A DNA stretch of 64,000 nt from JAVBPR01 sp031549485 (GCA_031549485.1 JAVBPR010000013.1:1-64000); one strand, 5' to 3'; positions 33,452 through 42,068 are shown, counted from the stretch's first letter. A program made the numbers and translations. Notes: generated by a model not told the origin, from the sequence alone.

Positions 33452-33492
33452 TAAAACGTCCGCTTTTAAAGCGGATGTTATTCTTATATTAT

Positions 33493-34134
33493 ATGAAAAA
33501 TATTAAATTATCTAAAAGGCTGCTTTGTGCCGCAGAGCTTGTGCCGCAAGGGGCAAGGGTGGCGGATGTAGGGTGCGACCACGCTTATTTGTCGATTTAT
33601 CTTATAGAGAGCGGAAGATGTGCGGCGGCAGTGGCGTCGGATATTAGAGAGGGACCGCTTTGCGCCGCCCGGAAAAATATAGAAAAATACGGTTTAGAAG
33701 ACAAAATAAAAACTGTTTTGGCAAGCGGGCTTGAAAAAACCGAGCTACCCAATATTGACGCCGTTGTTATTGCGGGAATGGGCGGCGAAATGATTAACGA
33801 AATTATCCGGGCAAGGCTTTCGGAGCTTAATGATAAAACCTTGATTTTGCAGCCGCAAAGCAAGAAAGAAGAATTGCGCCGATTTCTTTATGAAAACGGG
33901 TTTGAAATAAAAGATGAAAAAATCGTGTGTGAAGGGCAAAAGCTTTACAACGTAATTTTGGCGCAGTATTCGGGCAAAAAGAAGATTTACGCCATTTCTG
34001 AAAGCTATGTTTCGCCGCCGCTTCTTAAATCCCCGTATTTGCCGCAGTATATTGAGGGAATGGTAGAACATCTTGCTAAAAACCCAAACTGCGATAAAGA
34101 ACTTATAAAAAAGTTGGAGAGCTACATAAAATGA
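33493..34134 (+). CDS. trmK: tRNA (adenine22-N1)-methyltransferase
   Basis: TrmK methylates A22 of tRNA with S-adenosylmethionine. The 213-residue Rossmann enzyme has VADVGCDHAYLSIYL near 23-37, VASDIREGPLCAA and the family signature VVIAGMGGEMI with LILQPQSKKEELR. I start it at ATG 33493 (KNIKLSKRLL), where the family begins; a longer frame overlapping the DUF1858 gene is unlikely. It overlaps the Nif3 gene by 4 bp, the usual trmK-nif3 pair of Firmicutes. Confidence 0.92.
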   Translation: MKNIKLSKRLLCAAELVPQGARVADVGCDHAYLSIYLIESGRCAAAVASDIREGPLCAARKNIEKYGLEDKIKTVLASGLEKTELPNIDAVVIAGMGGEMINEIIRARLSELNDKTLILQPQSKKEELRRFLYENGFEIKDEKIVCEGQKLYNVILAQYSGKKKIYAISESYVSPPLLKSPYLPQYIEGMVEHLAKNPNCDKELIKKLESYIK

Positions 34135-34913
34135 CTACTGTAAAAAATATTTTGGACGCGCTTTTCGCCACGGCACCGCGGGAATTTGAGCTGGAAGGCG
34201 ACAACAACGGGCTTATGATAGGAAATCCCGATAATTTTGTCACAAAGGTTCTTTTTTGCCTTGATTTAACAACGGTCATGGCCGAAAAAGCAAAAAACGA
34301 GGGGTTTGACCTTATTGTTACACATCATCCGTTTATTTTCAGACCGATAAGCGCCGTCACCTCGGAGAATTATAAAGGCAGAATTATTATGTCGCTGTCG
34401 AAATCGAACATTTCGGTCATTTCGATGCATACCAATGCCGATGCCGCCGATGGAGGCGTAAACGATAAACTCGCCGAAAAAATCGGCTTGCAAAATATTA
34501 GAAAAGGCGAAAAAACAGGCGAAGAATTTGAGAATATTCTGCGACTTGGGGAACTGCCAAGCGAATGCACAGGCAAAGAACTTTGCGAGATTTTAAAGAA
34601 GAAAATTTTCCCTGCGCCGCTTCGCGGTCATATTGCGGATAAAATGATAAAAACGGTCGCGGTCTGCGGCGGCGCCGGAGAAGATGCGCTTTCGTATGCG
34701 ACAGAAAACGGCGCGGACGCATATGTTACGTCGGATATACGAAACCATGTCATTATTGAAGCGGCCGAACGCGGAGTGACGATGATTGACGCAGGACATT
34801 ATCAAACCGAGATTTTCGGGCTTGAATTCATGCGCGACGTGGTAGAGAAAAACTTCAACGTAAAGACCGAAATATGCGATGAAATAAGAAATATTTATAT
34901 CGGAGAAAACTGA
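34131..34913 (+). CDS. Nif3-like dinuclear metal centre protein (YqfO/DUF34)
   Basis: The 260-residue product has the family metal-binding motifs THHPFIF near 64 and MHTNADAADGGVNDKLAE near 101-118, and a C-terminal DAGHYQTE segment. The middle insertion domain found in B. subtilis YqfO (373 residues) is absent. The biochemical role is unsettled; it has been linked to GTP cyclohydrolase I and metal handling. It is coupled to trmK and lies 1 bp before rqcH. Confidence 0.9.
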   Translation: MTTVKNILDALFATAPREFELEGDNNGLMIGNPDNFVTKVLFCLDLTTVMAEKAKNEGFDLIVTHHPFIFRPISAVTSENYKGRIIMSLSKSNISVISMHTNADAADGGVNDKLAEKIGLQNIRKGEKTGEEFENILRLGELPSECTGKELCEILKKKIFPAPLRGHIADKMIKTVAVCGGAGEDALSYATENGADAYVTSDIRNHVIIEAAERGVTMIDAGHYQTEIFGLEFMRDVVEKNFNVKTEICDEIRNIYIGEN

Positions 34914-34914
34914 T

Positions 34915-36597
34915 TTGGCTTTTGACAGCGCTTACATAGCCGCCATTTGCGGCGAACTCCGCGAAAAAACGGTAGGAGCAAGAATAGAAAAAATTTACCA
35001 GCCGACAAAAGACGAGCTGGTATTTGTCGTGCGCGGAAAAGCCTACAGCGGAAAATTTTATATGTATTTCGGCGGCACGCCGAGAGCGTATCTGACCGAC
35101 GAGGAGTTTCAAAATCCGCAGCAGCCGTCGAATTTCTGCATGTTTTTGCGAAAGCATCTGCAGGGCGGAAAGATTATCGACGTGCAACAGCCGCATTTTG
35201 ACAGGGTTTTCGAAATTGAAATCGAGAATATGGATGAACTTCTCGATTTGCAAAAAAAGCGCGCAGTAATCGAGCTTACGGGCGCCGCATCGAATTTTAT
35301 TTTGATCGGCGAAAACGGCATTGTTTTAGATGCGCTTAAGCGAACCGAGCTTTCCGAAAACAAAAGATGCGTTTTGCCTGGTCTAAAATATCAAAGCCCA
35401 AGCGCAGGGGGCAGGACTGATCCTTTTGACGGGATAGAAGGCAGGGAATATCACGGCGCAGCGTTTGAATATATCACAGGAAATTTTTCTGGATTCTCAC
35501 CGCTTGCCGCCCGTGAAATTGCCTTTAGGTGCGGCGACGGGGATCCGAGAGAGGAACTGACAAGATTTATCAGCCGGATAAAAAACGGCGAATTTGAGCT
35601 TGCGATGTATATGGACGAAAGCGGGAGACCGGCGGAATTTTCTGCCTATACGCTTTTGCAGTACGGCGCAAAATATTCGCAAAAAAAATATGACAGCGCA
35701 AGCGCTATGGCGGCAGAATTTTTCAGCCAAAAAAGTACGCTTGGCAGGTCATCGCAGAAAAAATCCGAGCTTCAAAAGCAGGTAAAACAGCTTGTGGCCA
35801 AGGCAGAGAAAAAACTTGCTCTGCAACTTTCGGATTATGAAAACAGCCTTGAAAGGGATAAATATAGGGTTTACGGCGAACTGCTTCAGGCGAATTTCCA
35901 TTTGGCTGAAAAAGGGCAGCCTTGCGTTATCGTGGAAAATTATTATAACGAAATGCGGCCGGAAAAAATTCCGCTTGACCCTAAAAAAAGCGCGAAACAA
36001 AACGCGACAGATTATTTCAAACGCTTTCAAAAAGCGAAAACGGCCGAAAAAATGCTCGGGGAACAGATTGAAAAGACAAAAGCGGCGCTTCAATATTTTG
36101 AAAGCGTTGCCGCGGCGCTCGAAACCTGCGAAAGCGAAAACGACCTCGAAGAAATCAGGCGCGAACTCGTTTCTGGCGGACATGCGAAAAAGGGGAAACA
36201 GGGCAAACAAAAGCCTCCGGCATCAAAATTTGCGGTTTTTGTATCAAGCGACGGATTTCCTATTTTGGCAGGGAAAAACAATATTCAAAATGAGGAGATT
36301 TACAGCAAAATCGCTGATAAAAACGACATTTGGCTGCATGCCCAAAATATAGCCGGCAGCCATGTGGTTATTTCTTGCGAAGGGGAGGAAGTTCCGGATC
36401 GGACTCTCTATGAAGCGGCTGTCATCGCAGCGACAATGAGCAGCGGCAAAAATGCCGGCAAATTGCCGATTCAATACACAAAAATCAAAATGCTGAAAAA
36501 ACCTGCGGGCTCCCCGCCGGGATATGTAACGATGAAAAGCTATAATACTTTAATTGCCGCCGGGGACGAAGAGCTACTAAATAAATTAAGAAAATAG
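34915..36597 (+). CDS. rqcH: RqcH / NFACT family ribosome quality-control protein
   Basis: RqcH recruits tRNA-Ala to obstructed 50S subunits and adds Ala tails that mark nascent chains for degradation. The 560-residue product has the NFACT-N domain (about 1-200), helix-hairpin-helix and coiled-coil middle (280-430), and the NFACT-R domain with NDIWLHAQNIAGSHVVI near 470, which includes the conserved His. The start is TTG 34915 with CGGAG 9 nt upstream; no ATG/GTG is suitable. It sits 1 bp after the Nif3 gene. Confidence 0.92.
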   Translation: MAFDSAYIAAICGELREKTVGARIEKIYQPTKDELVFVVRGKAYSGKFYMYFGGTPRAYLTDEEFQNPQQPSNFCMFLRKHLQGGKIIDVQQPHFDRVFEIEIENMDELLDLQKKRAVIELTGAASNFILIGENGIVLDALKRTELSENKRCVLPGLKYQSPSAGGRTDPFDGIEGREYHGAAFEYITGNFSGFSPLAAREIAFRCGDGDPREELTRFISRIKNGEFELAMYMDESGRPAEFSAYTLLQYGAKYSQKKYDSASAMAAEFFSQKSTLGRSSQKKSELQKQVKQLVAKAEKKLALQLSDYENSLERDKYRVYGELLQANFHLAEKGQPCVIVENYYNEMRPEKIPLDPKKSAKQNATDYFKRFQKAKTAEKMLGEQIEKTKAALQYFESVAAALETCESENDLEEIRRELVSGGHAKKGKQGKQKPPASKFAVFVSSDGFPILAGKNNIQNEEIYSKIADKNDIWLHAQNIAGSHVVISCEGEEVPDRTLYEAAVIAATMSSGKNAGKLPIQYTKIKMLKKPAGSPPGYVTMKSYNTLIAAGDEELLNKLRK

Positions 36598-36622
36598 AGA
36601 AGCCGAAAGGCTTCTCTATTTT
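36596..36622. terminator. Bidirectional terminator
   Basis: AGAGAAGCC-GAAA-GGCTTCTCT (36596-36617) followed by ATTTTTT. The stop codon of the convergent SLH gene lies within the stem. Confidence 0.85.
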
Positions 36623-37845
36623 TTAAAAAGTGAAAAAACGCTTTTTGCTTCCGCGGCCAAATTTTTCTTGTAATCCATTGCGCGAACCGCGATAACGGCG
36701 GCTTCAGCTTTGGTTATTTTGTTTTCCGGACGGAAGGTGCCGTCGCCGTAACCGTAAAATATCCCCGCTTTTTCAAGCGCGTTTATCTGTTTTTCGGCGT
36801 ACGCGGGAAGTTTGTCCGAAAATTTTCCGTTTTCTATCGGCGCGATCTCCAGAGCCGAGGCGATAATCACCGCCGCATCTGCGCGCGAAATATTTTCGTC
36901 AAGCCGAAGATTTTGATTTTCATCACCTTTAATAAGGCCTGTTTTTAGCACTGCGGCGGTTTCCTGCGCGCCGTCAATGCTTTCAGTTACCGAGGGGTTT
37001 GCGGCATTGTCGACCGCGCTTTTGATAAGCATGGTATATTCGGCCTTGCTGAGGTTCTCATCCGGTCCGAAATATCGCTCACCGTTGATGTTTTCGCCGG
37101 TAAGATATCCGAGTTCAAACAGCTTTGTAACGGGATATTCGGCAAAAGTTTCTTTTATATCCGAAAAGCCGGGGGAATTTGATTTGTTTATCGAAATAAC
37201 GGCGGTCGCGGTTTCGCCGCGAAGACCGTTTTCGTCCACGGCGACGAAATCAAAGCTGTCGGTGCCGGTGATATTTTCATTTGGAGAGTATACAAAGTTA
37301 TTGCCGCTAACTTCCAAAGTGCCGCGACGCGGAGGAGTTACAACTTCAACGTTGCTGTTTTCGGTTATTTTTAGCGTTCCGTAGCACGAAATGTTTTTAA
37401 GCGTCTCTGCCGAAATATTTTCGGCTTTAGGGGCAAGAACATCCGGCTCGGTATAGCTTAAATTAATTATATGATTTTTCGGGCTGTCATCCTCGGTTCG
37501 GAAAACCACGGCTGCGTTTCCCGTAAAGCCGAGGGCAGGGAGGAAAATAAGTTTTTCAAATTGCCTTTTCGGGATGCGGTCATAAAGCATGATTTCGCTT
37601 CCGCCAAGGCTCAGAGAGCCGCTTGACGCGCCAGGAAGCTCAAGTAAAACAATATGTGTCGTGTCGGGAAAATCAGAGGCTTTGAAACGGTATTCGGCGT
37701 TTTTAGGAATCGGAATTGCTGTGATGTTTTCATCGTCCACGGTTATCCTGCCGGTTGTAAGCTCGTATGCCGCAGCCAGAGGAACCGTTGCGGTATAAAA
37801 AATCACAATGCAAAGCAGCAGGAAAAACAGTTTGTTTTTACACAT
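36616..37845 (-). CDS. Secreted S-layer-homology protein with cadherin/Big_9-like domain
   Basis: The 409-residue protein has a signal peptide (about 1-26, ending PLAAAYE), a beta-rich region, a tandem-Ig type segment (VVTPPRRGTLEVSGNNFVYS, then GTDSFDFVAVDENG, the Big_9 pattern) at about 165-220, and three SLH repeats (about 230-395) with the last reading FYGYGDGTFRPENKITKAEA. SLH domains bind pyruvylated wall polymers, so it is probably wall-bound. AAGGAGC precedes the ATG. It is divergent from guaA. Confidence 0.85.
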   Translation of the reverse strand: MCKNKLFFLLLCIVIFYTATVPLAAAYELTTGRITVDDENITAIPIPKNAEYRFKASDFPDTTHIVLLELPGASSGSLSLGGSEIMLYDRIPKRQFEKLIFLPALGFTGNAAVVFRTEDDSPKNHIINLSYTEPDVLAPKAENISAETLKNISCYGTLKITENSNVEVVTPPRRGTLEVSGNNFVYSPNENITGTDSFDFVAVDENGLRGETATAVISINKSNSPGFSDIKETFAEYPVTKLFELGYLTGENINGERYFGPDENLSKAEYTMLIKSAVDNAANPSVTESIDGAQETAAVLKTGLIKGDENQNLRLDENISRADAAVIIASALEIAPIENGKFSDKLPAYAEKQINALEKAGIFYGYGDGTFRPENKITKAEAAVIAVRAMDYKKNLAAEAKSVFSLFKK

Positions 37846-37966
37846 TTTTTTGCTCCTTATCTAAGAATTAATACCATTATTTTTTGCAATTTTGTGCATT
37901 ATAGCACTTGTAAATATTTATAAAATATGAAAAAATAGTTAAATAATAATATTAAGGAGAACAAAA

Positions 37967-39217
37967 ATGCAAAGAGAAATGATGCTGGTTATTGATTTCG
38001 GAAGCGCTAATAATCAAATTATTCCGAGAATCATAAGGGAAAACAATGTTTATTGCGAAGTTCGCGCAAGCGATATCGCAATTGACGATATAAAAGCCCT
38101 TTCGCCTGTAGGAATCGTCCTCACAGGAAAAAGGGACGCCGATTACGCCTTGCTTTCGGACAGCCTTTTTTCTCTTGGCGTTCCGATTGCAGTTCTCCCG
38201 CAGGGGACAGAGAAGTTAGATGATAAAGTTGTTGATTTTATTAAAAACAGCTGTGTCTGCAAACAGGATTGGAACATGAAAGTATACGCGGACTTTATGA
38301 TAGAATCGCTCCGCGAAAAAATCGGCGACGGCAAGGTGCTTCTCGCATTGTCGGGCGGGGTAGACAGCTCGGTTTGTGCGATTCTTTTAAGCAAAGCGAT
38401 CGGGAAAAACCTGACCTGCATTTTCGTAAATCACGGATTGATGCGCAAAAATGAGCCGCAGGAAGTCGAGGAAGCTTTTGGAAAAGGCGAGCTGAATTTT
38501 GTCCATATCAATGCCGAGGATAGGTTCCTTGCAAAACTTGCCGGCGTGACCGATCCGGAGAAAAAGCGCAAGATAATCGGCGAAGAATTTATTCGCGTAT
38601 TTGAAGAAGAAGCAAAAAAAATCGGCAAGGTAGATTTTCTCGGGCAAGGCACTATTTACCCCGATATCATTGAATCGGGCGTGGGCGAGGCAAAGGTTGT
38701 AAAAAGCCATCATAACGTCGGTGGTCTGCCGGATTTGATTGATTTTAAAGAGCTTGTCGAGCCGCTCCGCGAACTGTTTAAGGATGAAGTCCGCCAGCTC
38801 GGAACGGTTCTCGGCTTGCCGGATTACCTTGTGTGGAGACAGCCGTTTCCGGGCCCGGGCCTTGGCGTTAGGGTTATCGGGGAAATCACTAAAGAAAGGC
38901 TTGATACCCTAAGAGAAGCCGACGCGATATTCCGCGAGGAAATTGCGGCTGCAAACTTAAATAGAAAAATCAGCCAGTATTTTGCTGTAATCACTGATAT
39001 GAAAAGCGTCGGCGTGCGAAATGAGGCAAGGGTTTATGAGTATACAATCGCCCTTCGCGCTGTAAAGACAAACGACTTTATGGCCGCCGATTGGGTGGAG
39101 ATTCCATATGAGGTTCTTAAAAAAGTCTCCAGCAGAATTACAAGTGAGGTCACCGGAGTAAACCGCGTCGTCTACGATATAACGGCAAAACCCCCCGCCA
39201 CAATCGAGTGGGAATAA
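37967..39217 (+). CDS. guaA: GMP synthase with broken, shortened glutaminase domain
   Basis: GMP synthase aminates XMP with ATP and ammonia from glutamine. The ATP-pyrophosphatase half is complete (P-loop S129-GGVDSS, SHHNVGGLP, RQPFPGPGLG, and C-terminal PPATIEWE). The N-terminal glutaminase is not: only about 100 residues remain against about 200. The oxyanion GGP is GKR, and the nucleophile region reads PIAVLPQGT, with P78 at the Cys position, after which about 95 residues with the catalytic His and Glu are missing. Total length is 416, against about 510. The frame is clean, AAGGAG precedes the ATG and the rest is well conserved, so it is not a pseudogene. It probably uses free ammonia or an ammonia donor elsewhere. 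Confidence 0.92.
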   Translation: MQREMMLVIDFGSANNQIIPRIIRENNVYCEVRASDIAIDDIKALSPVGIVLTGKRDADYALLSDSLFSLGVPIAVLPQGTEKLDDKVVDFIKNSCVCKQDWNMKVYADFMIESLREKIGDGKVLLALSGGVDSSVCAILLSKAIGKNLTCIFVNHGLMRKNEPQEVEEAFGKGELNFVHINAEDRFLAKLAGVTDPEKKRKIIGEEFIRVFEEEAKKIGKVDFLGQGTIYPDIIESGVGEAKVVKSHHNVGGLPDLIDFKELVEPLRELFKDEVRQLGTVLGLPDYLVWRQPFPGPGLGVRVIGEITKERLDTLREADAIFREEIAAANLNRKISQYFAVITDMKSVGVRNEARVYEYTIALRAVKTNDFMAADWVEIPYEVLKKVSSRITSEVTGVNRVVYDITAKPPATIEWE

Positions 39218-39230
39218 TTAACAAAGCTAA

Positions 39231-40307
39231 ATGAAAATCGATTTACAAAAGTACGGTCTGTCTGACCGGTTTATCCAGGAAGCGACTTTATATCCGGGCT
39301 TGTTTTTAGCGCGCGTTACCGAGCAGCATCGTGAGCTTTATAAAGTCGCGACCGAAAATGGAGAACTGTCTGCCGGCGTTTCGGGAAAATTTATTTATCG
39401 AGCGGATTATCAGTCGGATTTTCCGGCGGTCGGAGATTTTGTCATGATTGACCGCATTGAAAAGGAAGCCGGAAACGCTGTTATACACCATATCCTGCAA
39501 AGAAAGAGTTTGCTCACGCGGCAGGGTGCAGGCAAAGAAAGCTCCGAGCAGATAATCGCGGCGAACGTCGACACGATTTTTATCTGCATGTCGCTAAATA
39601 ACGATTTTAATATTAGGCGAATCGAGCGGTATTTAACTATTGCATGGGACAGCAGGGCAACTCCGGTTATCGTGCTGACCAAATCAGATTTATGTGATAA
39701 TTTAGAGCAAAAGCTAAAAGAAGTTGCTTCGGTCAGTATCGGCGTTGACGTTATTGTCTGCTCTTCCGAAAGCAAGGATGGTTACAACGCTGTCAGCGAA
39801 TATATCAAACCGTTTGAAACAATTGTTTTTATCGGTTCTTCAGGTGTCGGGAAGTCAACCTTGATAAATCGGCTTATCGGAAATGACGCGCTTGAAATCG
39901 GGGAAATAAGAAAAAATGACGATAAAGGAAGGCATACAACCACGCATCGTCAGATGCTGCTGCTTCCAAATGGCGGAATCGTTATTGATACGCCGGGCAT
40001 GCGCGAGCTCCAAATTTTCACCGGCGATCTGTCAAAAACGTTCGAAGATATTGAAAAACTTGCCGCAGGCTGTAAATATAAAAACTGCTCTCATGGAAAC
40101 GAGCCCGGATGTATGGTCAGAAAGGCGATTGAAGATAATATTTTATCCGCAAACCGCTTCGAAAGTTATCAAAAATTGCAGCGCGAAAGCTCATATGAGG
40201 GATTAAATTCACGCCAGCTTGAAAACGAAAAACTTAAAAGAATGTTCGGCGGAAAAGGCGAGATGAAGCAAATGCGCGATTTTATAAAAAACAAAAAGCA
40301 CAAATGA
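39231..40307 (+). CDS. rsgA: Ribosome small subunit-dependent GTPase A
   Basis: RsgA is a circularly permuted GTPase in 30S maturation. The 358-residue product has an OB-fold start (about 1-100), G4 as VLTKSD, then P-loop GSSGVGKSTL, the switch RHTTTHRQ, DTPG, and a C-terminal zinc knuckle CKYKNCSHGNEPGC. It lies 13 bp after guaA, so it may share its transcript. The ribosome site is weak. Its stop lies inside the first copy of a 110-bp repeat. Confidence 0.93.
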   Translation: MKIDLQKYGLSDRFIQEATLYPGLFLARVTEQHRELYKVATENGELSAGVSGKFIYRADYQSDFPAVGDFVMIDRIEKEAGNAVIHHILQRKSLLTRQGAGKESSEQIIAANVDTIFICMSLNNDFNIRRIERYLTIAWDSRATPVIVLTKSDLCDNLEQKLKEVASVSIGVDVIVCSSESKDGYNAVSEYIKPFETIVFIGSSGVGKSTLINRLIGNDALEIGEIRKNDDKGRHTTTHRQMLLLPNGGIVIDTPGMRELQIFTGDLSKTFEDIEKLAAGCKYKNCSHGNEPGCMVRKAIEDNILSANRFESYQKLQRESSYEGLNSRQLENEKLKRMFGGKGEMKQMRDFIKNKKHK

Positions 40308-40410
40308 AAATATAAAAACTTAATCGGTTTATACAAATAACAACACCCCGGGCGATTGCCCGGGGTGTTGCTATATTTATCAGTAAATTATATTACTCTT
40401 ACGCTCAAAA
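40301..40410. repeat. 110-bp direct repeat, copy 1
   Basis: This segment recurs at 42243-42352 (offset 1942) with 3 mismatches. It starts 4 bp before the rsgA stop, includes a GC-rich terminator hairpin, and ends with about 20 bp equal to the last codons of serA (read on the minus strand, LSVRVI-stop). It is thus a copy of a convergent rsgA/serA junction, although the next base-pairs no longer continue into serA. Confidence 0.95.
40341..40370. terminator. Terminator hairpin of rsgA (repeat copy 1)
   Basis: CAACACCCCGGGC-GATT-GCCCGGGGTGTTG, 13-bp perfect stem. The following tract CTATATTTAT is only modestly T-rich. Confidence 0.75.
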
Positions 40411-40469
40411 GCGTTTCGACTCACTACCTATTGAAAATGAAAATTTGGTCGTGTTGCGCAACAACGATA

Positions 40470-40505
40470 ACAGCTATGCCGTCCTCAATCAGATGGCATA
40501 GCTGT
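40470..40505. terminator. 11-bp inverted repeat after the lipoprotein gene
   Basis: ACAGCTATGCC (40470-40480) pairs with GGCATAGCTGT (40495-40505). It lies 32 bp beyond the lipoprotein stop on the minus strand but lacks a T-run, so termination is uncertain. A 10-bp palindrome GTTGCGCAAC (40453-40462) sits beside it. Confidence 0.4.
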
Positions 40506-40536
40506 GAAGCATAAATAAAAAATGTTATATTTATTA

Positions 40537-41166
40537 TTAGTTTTCCGAATAGTCAACGCTTAATAACAAGTTGTCAGAAAAACAAACTTCTATAAATTGT
40601 TTATTAATTGAATAAGTGCAGAATCTCCAATTAAGAAGATTGTTTTTTTCGTCCGATAAGAGTTTTGCCCCTGCATACTGAAATATATCATTAACGGCTT
40701 CAAAAGATAATCCTATATTTGATTGAAGTGTTACCGAGAGTTGATAAAAGTTTTTTTTGTCAGTTATATCATAATTTGGTGCAATATAATCTATTTGCAA
40801 TGCAAGGTTGTCTTCGGTAAAACATATGGCAATATATTGATGATTTCCGTTTGTCCACACGCAATATCGCCACTCAATCGTTTCTTGCTTGTAGTCGGAC
40901 AATTGTAATGCACCTATCCCATCGAACTTAGATTCAAACACTGTGTATGCGGTTCCAATGTCGTTTTTTATTTTTGAGTAAAACTGAAAGAAATCTTTTT
41001 CATCAATATTATTTTTTTGATTGTCAACCAATATGCTATCGGAGTCAGCTTCGCTAATATTTGTAGCATGATCTGGGGAGTTTTCGTGTTTTACTATTAC
41101 GTCTTCAGTACAGCCAGTGAGTGATATTATAAAGACAAATATATTTAAGATTAATATTCGTTTCAT
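40537..41166 (-). CDS. Lipoprotein with two tandem BLIP/DUF3862-like repeats
   Basis: The 209-residue product has a lipoprotein signal (lipobox LTGC, C19), an acidic linker (20-55) and two similar ~68-residue units (60-127 and 140-206, period 80). Each reads helix, IG-x(2)-Y/F, a Leu-Ser-Asp turn, then W-R-Y/F-C and (I/V)-CF-x-(E/D)-(N)-L-x-L-x-(I/V)-DY. This helix-plus-strand layout, doubled, resembles beta-lactamase-inhibitor-protein-like tandem folds (SmpA/DUF3862 type), but the match is structural guesswork. Base composition is AT-rich against flanking genes. It lies in the islet between 110-bp repeats. Confidence 0.65.
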   Translation of the reverse strand: MKRILILNIFVFIISLTGCTEDVIVKHENSPDHATNISEADSDSILVDNQKNNIDEKDFFQFYSKIKNDIGTAYTVFESKFDGIGALQLSDYKQETIEWRYCVWTNGNHQYIAICFTEDNLALQIDYIAPNYDITDKKNFYQLSVTLQSNIGLSFEAVNDIFQYAGAKLLSDEKNNLLNWRFCTYSINKQFIEVCFSDNLLLSVDYSEN

Positions 41167-41223
41167 TGTAGTAATTCCTTTTTAAATTTATTTACAGCTA
41201 ATAAAGCGGAGGAATTTGATATT

Positions 41224-41270
41224 GTTAGTTCTGCGAAGCTCGATCCGGCACACGTATGCGTGATTACCAT
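41224..41270. repeat. Short imperfect repeat, copy A
   Basis: GTTAGTTCTGC ... GTGATTACCAT (47 bp) resembles 42035-42068 (GTTAGTTCCGC ... GTAATAACCAT, 34 bp) in both ends; copy A has extra bases holding a near-palindrome GCACACGTATGC. It covers the stop codon of the stalk-domain gene and lies ~58 bp before the lipoprotein start. Confidence 0.45.
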
Positions 41271-41953
41271 GAGAAAACTTTTTTGCCGCCGTTCTCATTG
41301 GCTTGTAATTCTGATATTTCGACAGTGTCTCCGTTGATTGGTTTATATTTACTTACATACACTGTAATCTTTGCAACTGTTGGGTATTCCCAAAGGCTTA
41401 TTTCATAGCTTCTTGTTTCTCCGGCTTTTATATTAGCGCTACATTGGAATTCTGTATAGTTTGTCCCGTCGAAATTATAAACATTATTCCCGTATGCGTC
41501 TGTGCAGATAACTGTTAGTGTAAATGCGTCCAACTCATTGGCTAATACGTTTTTTACTTTAAGCGTATATAAACTAAGTCCCCATGTATCGCGAGAAGCA
41601 GATACAAACTCCAAAGGCACATACTTATTGTCAATAGTTGGGGTGCTTGAGTCAGGCGCAACACCAGTATATGCTTTTCCGGTTTCGATGACAGCTTGCG
41701 AAAGCACAACGTCCCAATATACATTGAACTGAGATTTTGTGCCACTTAATGCTTGAGCAACTGAGCGCAACTGTATATAGTTGCTGTCTTCGATGTTATA
41801 TGACATATCAAAAGAGATTTCTTTACCGTCTAGCATGAACTTCGTTCTGCTTGGCATTGCTGTCGTCTCTCCGTTACTTGCAAAGACTGTAGATGAGGAG
41901 GCCGCAAAGACTGCAACAAGAGAAACAATTGTGATTAGTTTTTTCATAATCAT
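41264..41953 (-). CDS. Secreted copper-amine-oxidase-N-like (stalk) domain protein
   Basis: The 229-residue product has a signal peptide (ends near TVFASNGE), then a stalk domain with KFMLDGKEISFDMSYNIED and YIQLRSVAQALSG, the pattern of the copper amine oxidase N-terminal domain common in clostridial surface proteins. The ~120-residue C-terminal part is beta-rich (CTDAYGNNVYNFDGTNYTEF) and unassigned; it may be an Ig-like fold. ATG 41953 has GGAGA 8 nt upstream; ATG 41947 is an alternative and the frame extends to 42007 without a ribosome site. It is the second gene of the repeat-bounded islet. Confidence 0.7.
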   Translation of the reverse strand: MIMKKLITIVSLVAVFAASSSTVFASNGETTAMPSRTKFMLDGKEISFDMSYNIEDSNYIQLRSVAQALSGTKSQFNVYWDVVLSQAVIETGKAYTGVAPDSSTPTIDNKYVPLEFVSASRDTWGLSLYTLKVKNVLANELDAFTLTVICTDAYGNNVYNFDGTNYTEFQCSANIKAGETRSYEISLWEYPTVAKITVYVSKYKPINGDTVEISELQANENGGKKVFSW

Positions 41954-42034
41954 TATCCTTTCTCCTCGCATATTCGCCTGCGAGAATGGCGTTGCTATTT
42001 TGGACATATTTATCTACAAATGAAATAGTTTTTA

Positions 42035-42068
42035 GTTAGTTCCGCAGAACTTGCTCAGTAATAACCAT
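42035..42068. repeat. Short imperfect repeat, copy B
   Basis: This is the partner of 41224-41270, within the 5' leader of the stalk-domain gene; it contains the small inverted repeat AGTTC-CGCA-GAACT. Aside from this, the 322-bp stretch 42008-42329 holds the gene's promoter, a long leader and the second 110-bp repeat. Confidence 0.45.

Noticed and set aside
33455..33478. TCCGCTTTTAAAGCGGA as a terminator of the DUF1858 gene
   Set aside because: The stem is short and lacks a T-run; trmK follows closely and may be co-transcribed.
37967..39217. guaA as a pseudogene
   Set aside because: The frame is uninterrupted, has a good ribosome site, and the ATP-pyrophosphatase and dimer domains are fully conserved, so the loss is confined to the glutaminase part.
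41224..42068. Short repeats as integron attC sites
   Set aside because: They begin GTTAGTT and end TAACCAT, the reverse order of attC core sites (RYYYAAC ... GTTRRRY), do not match the consensus, and no integrase is present.
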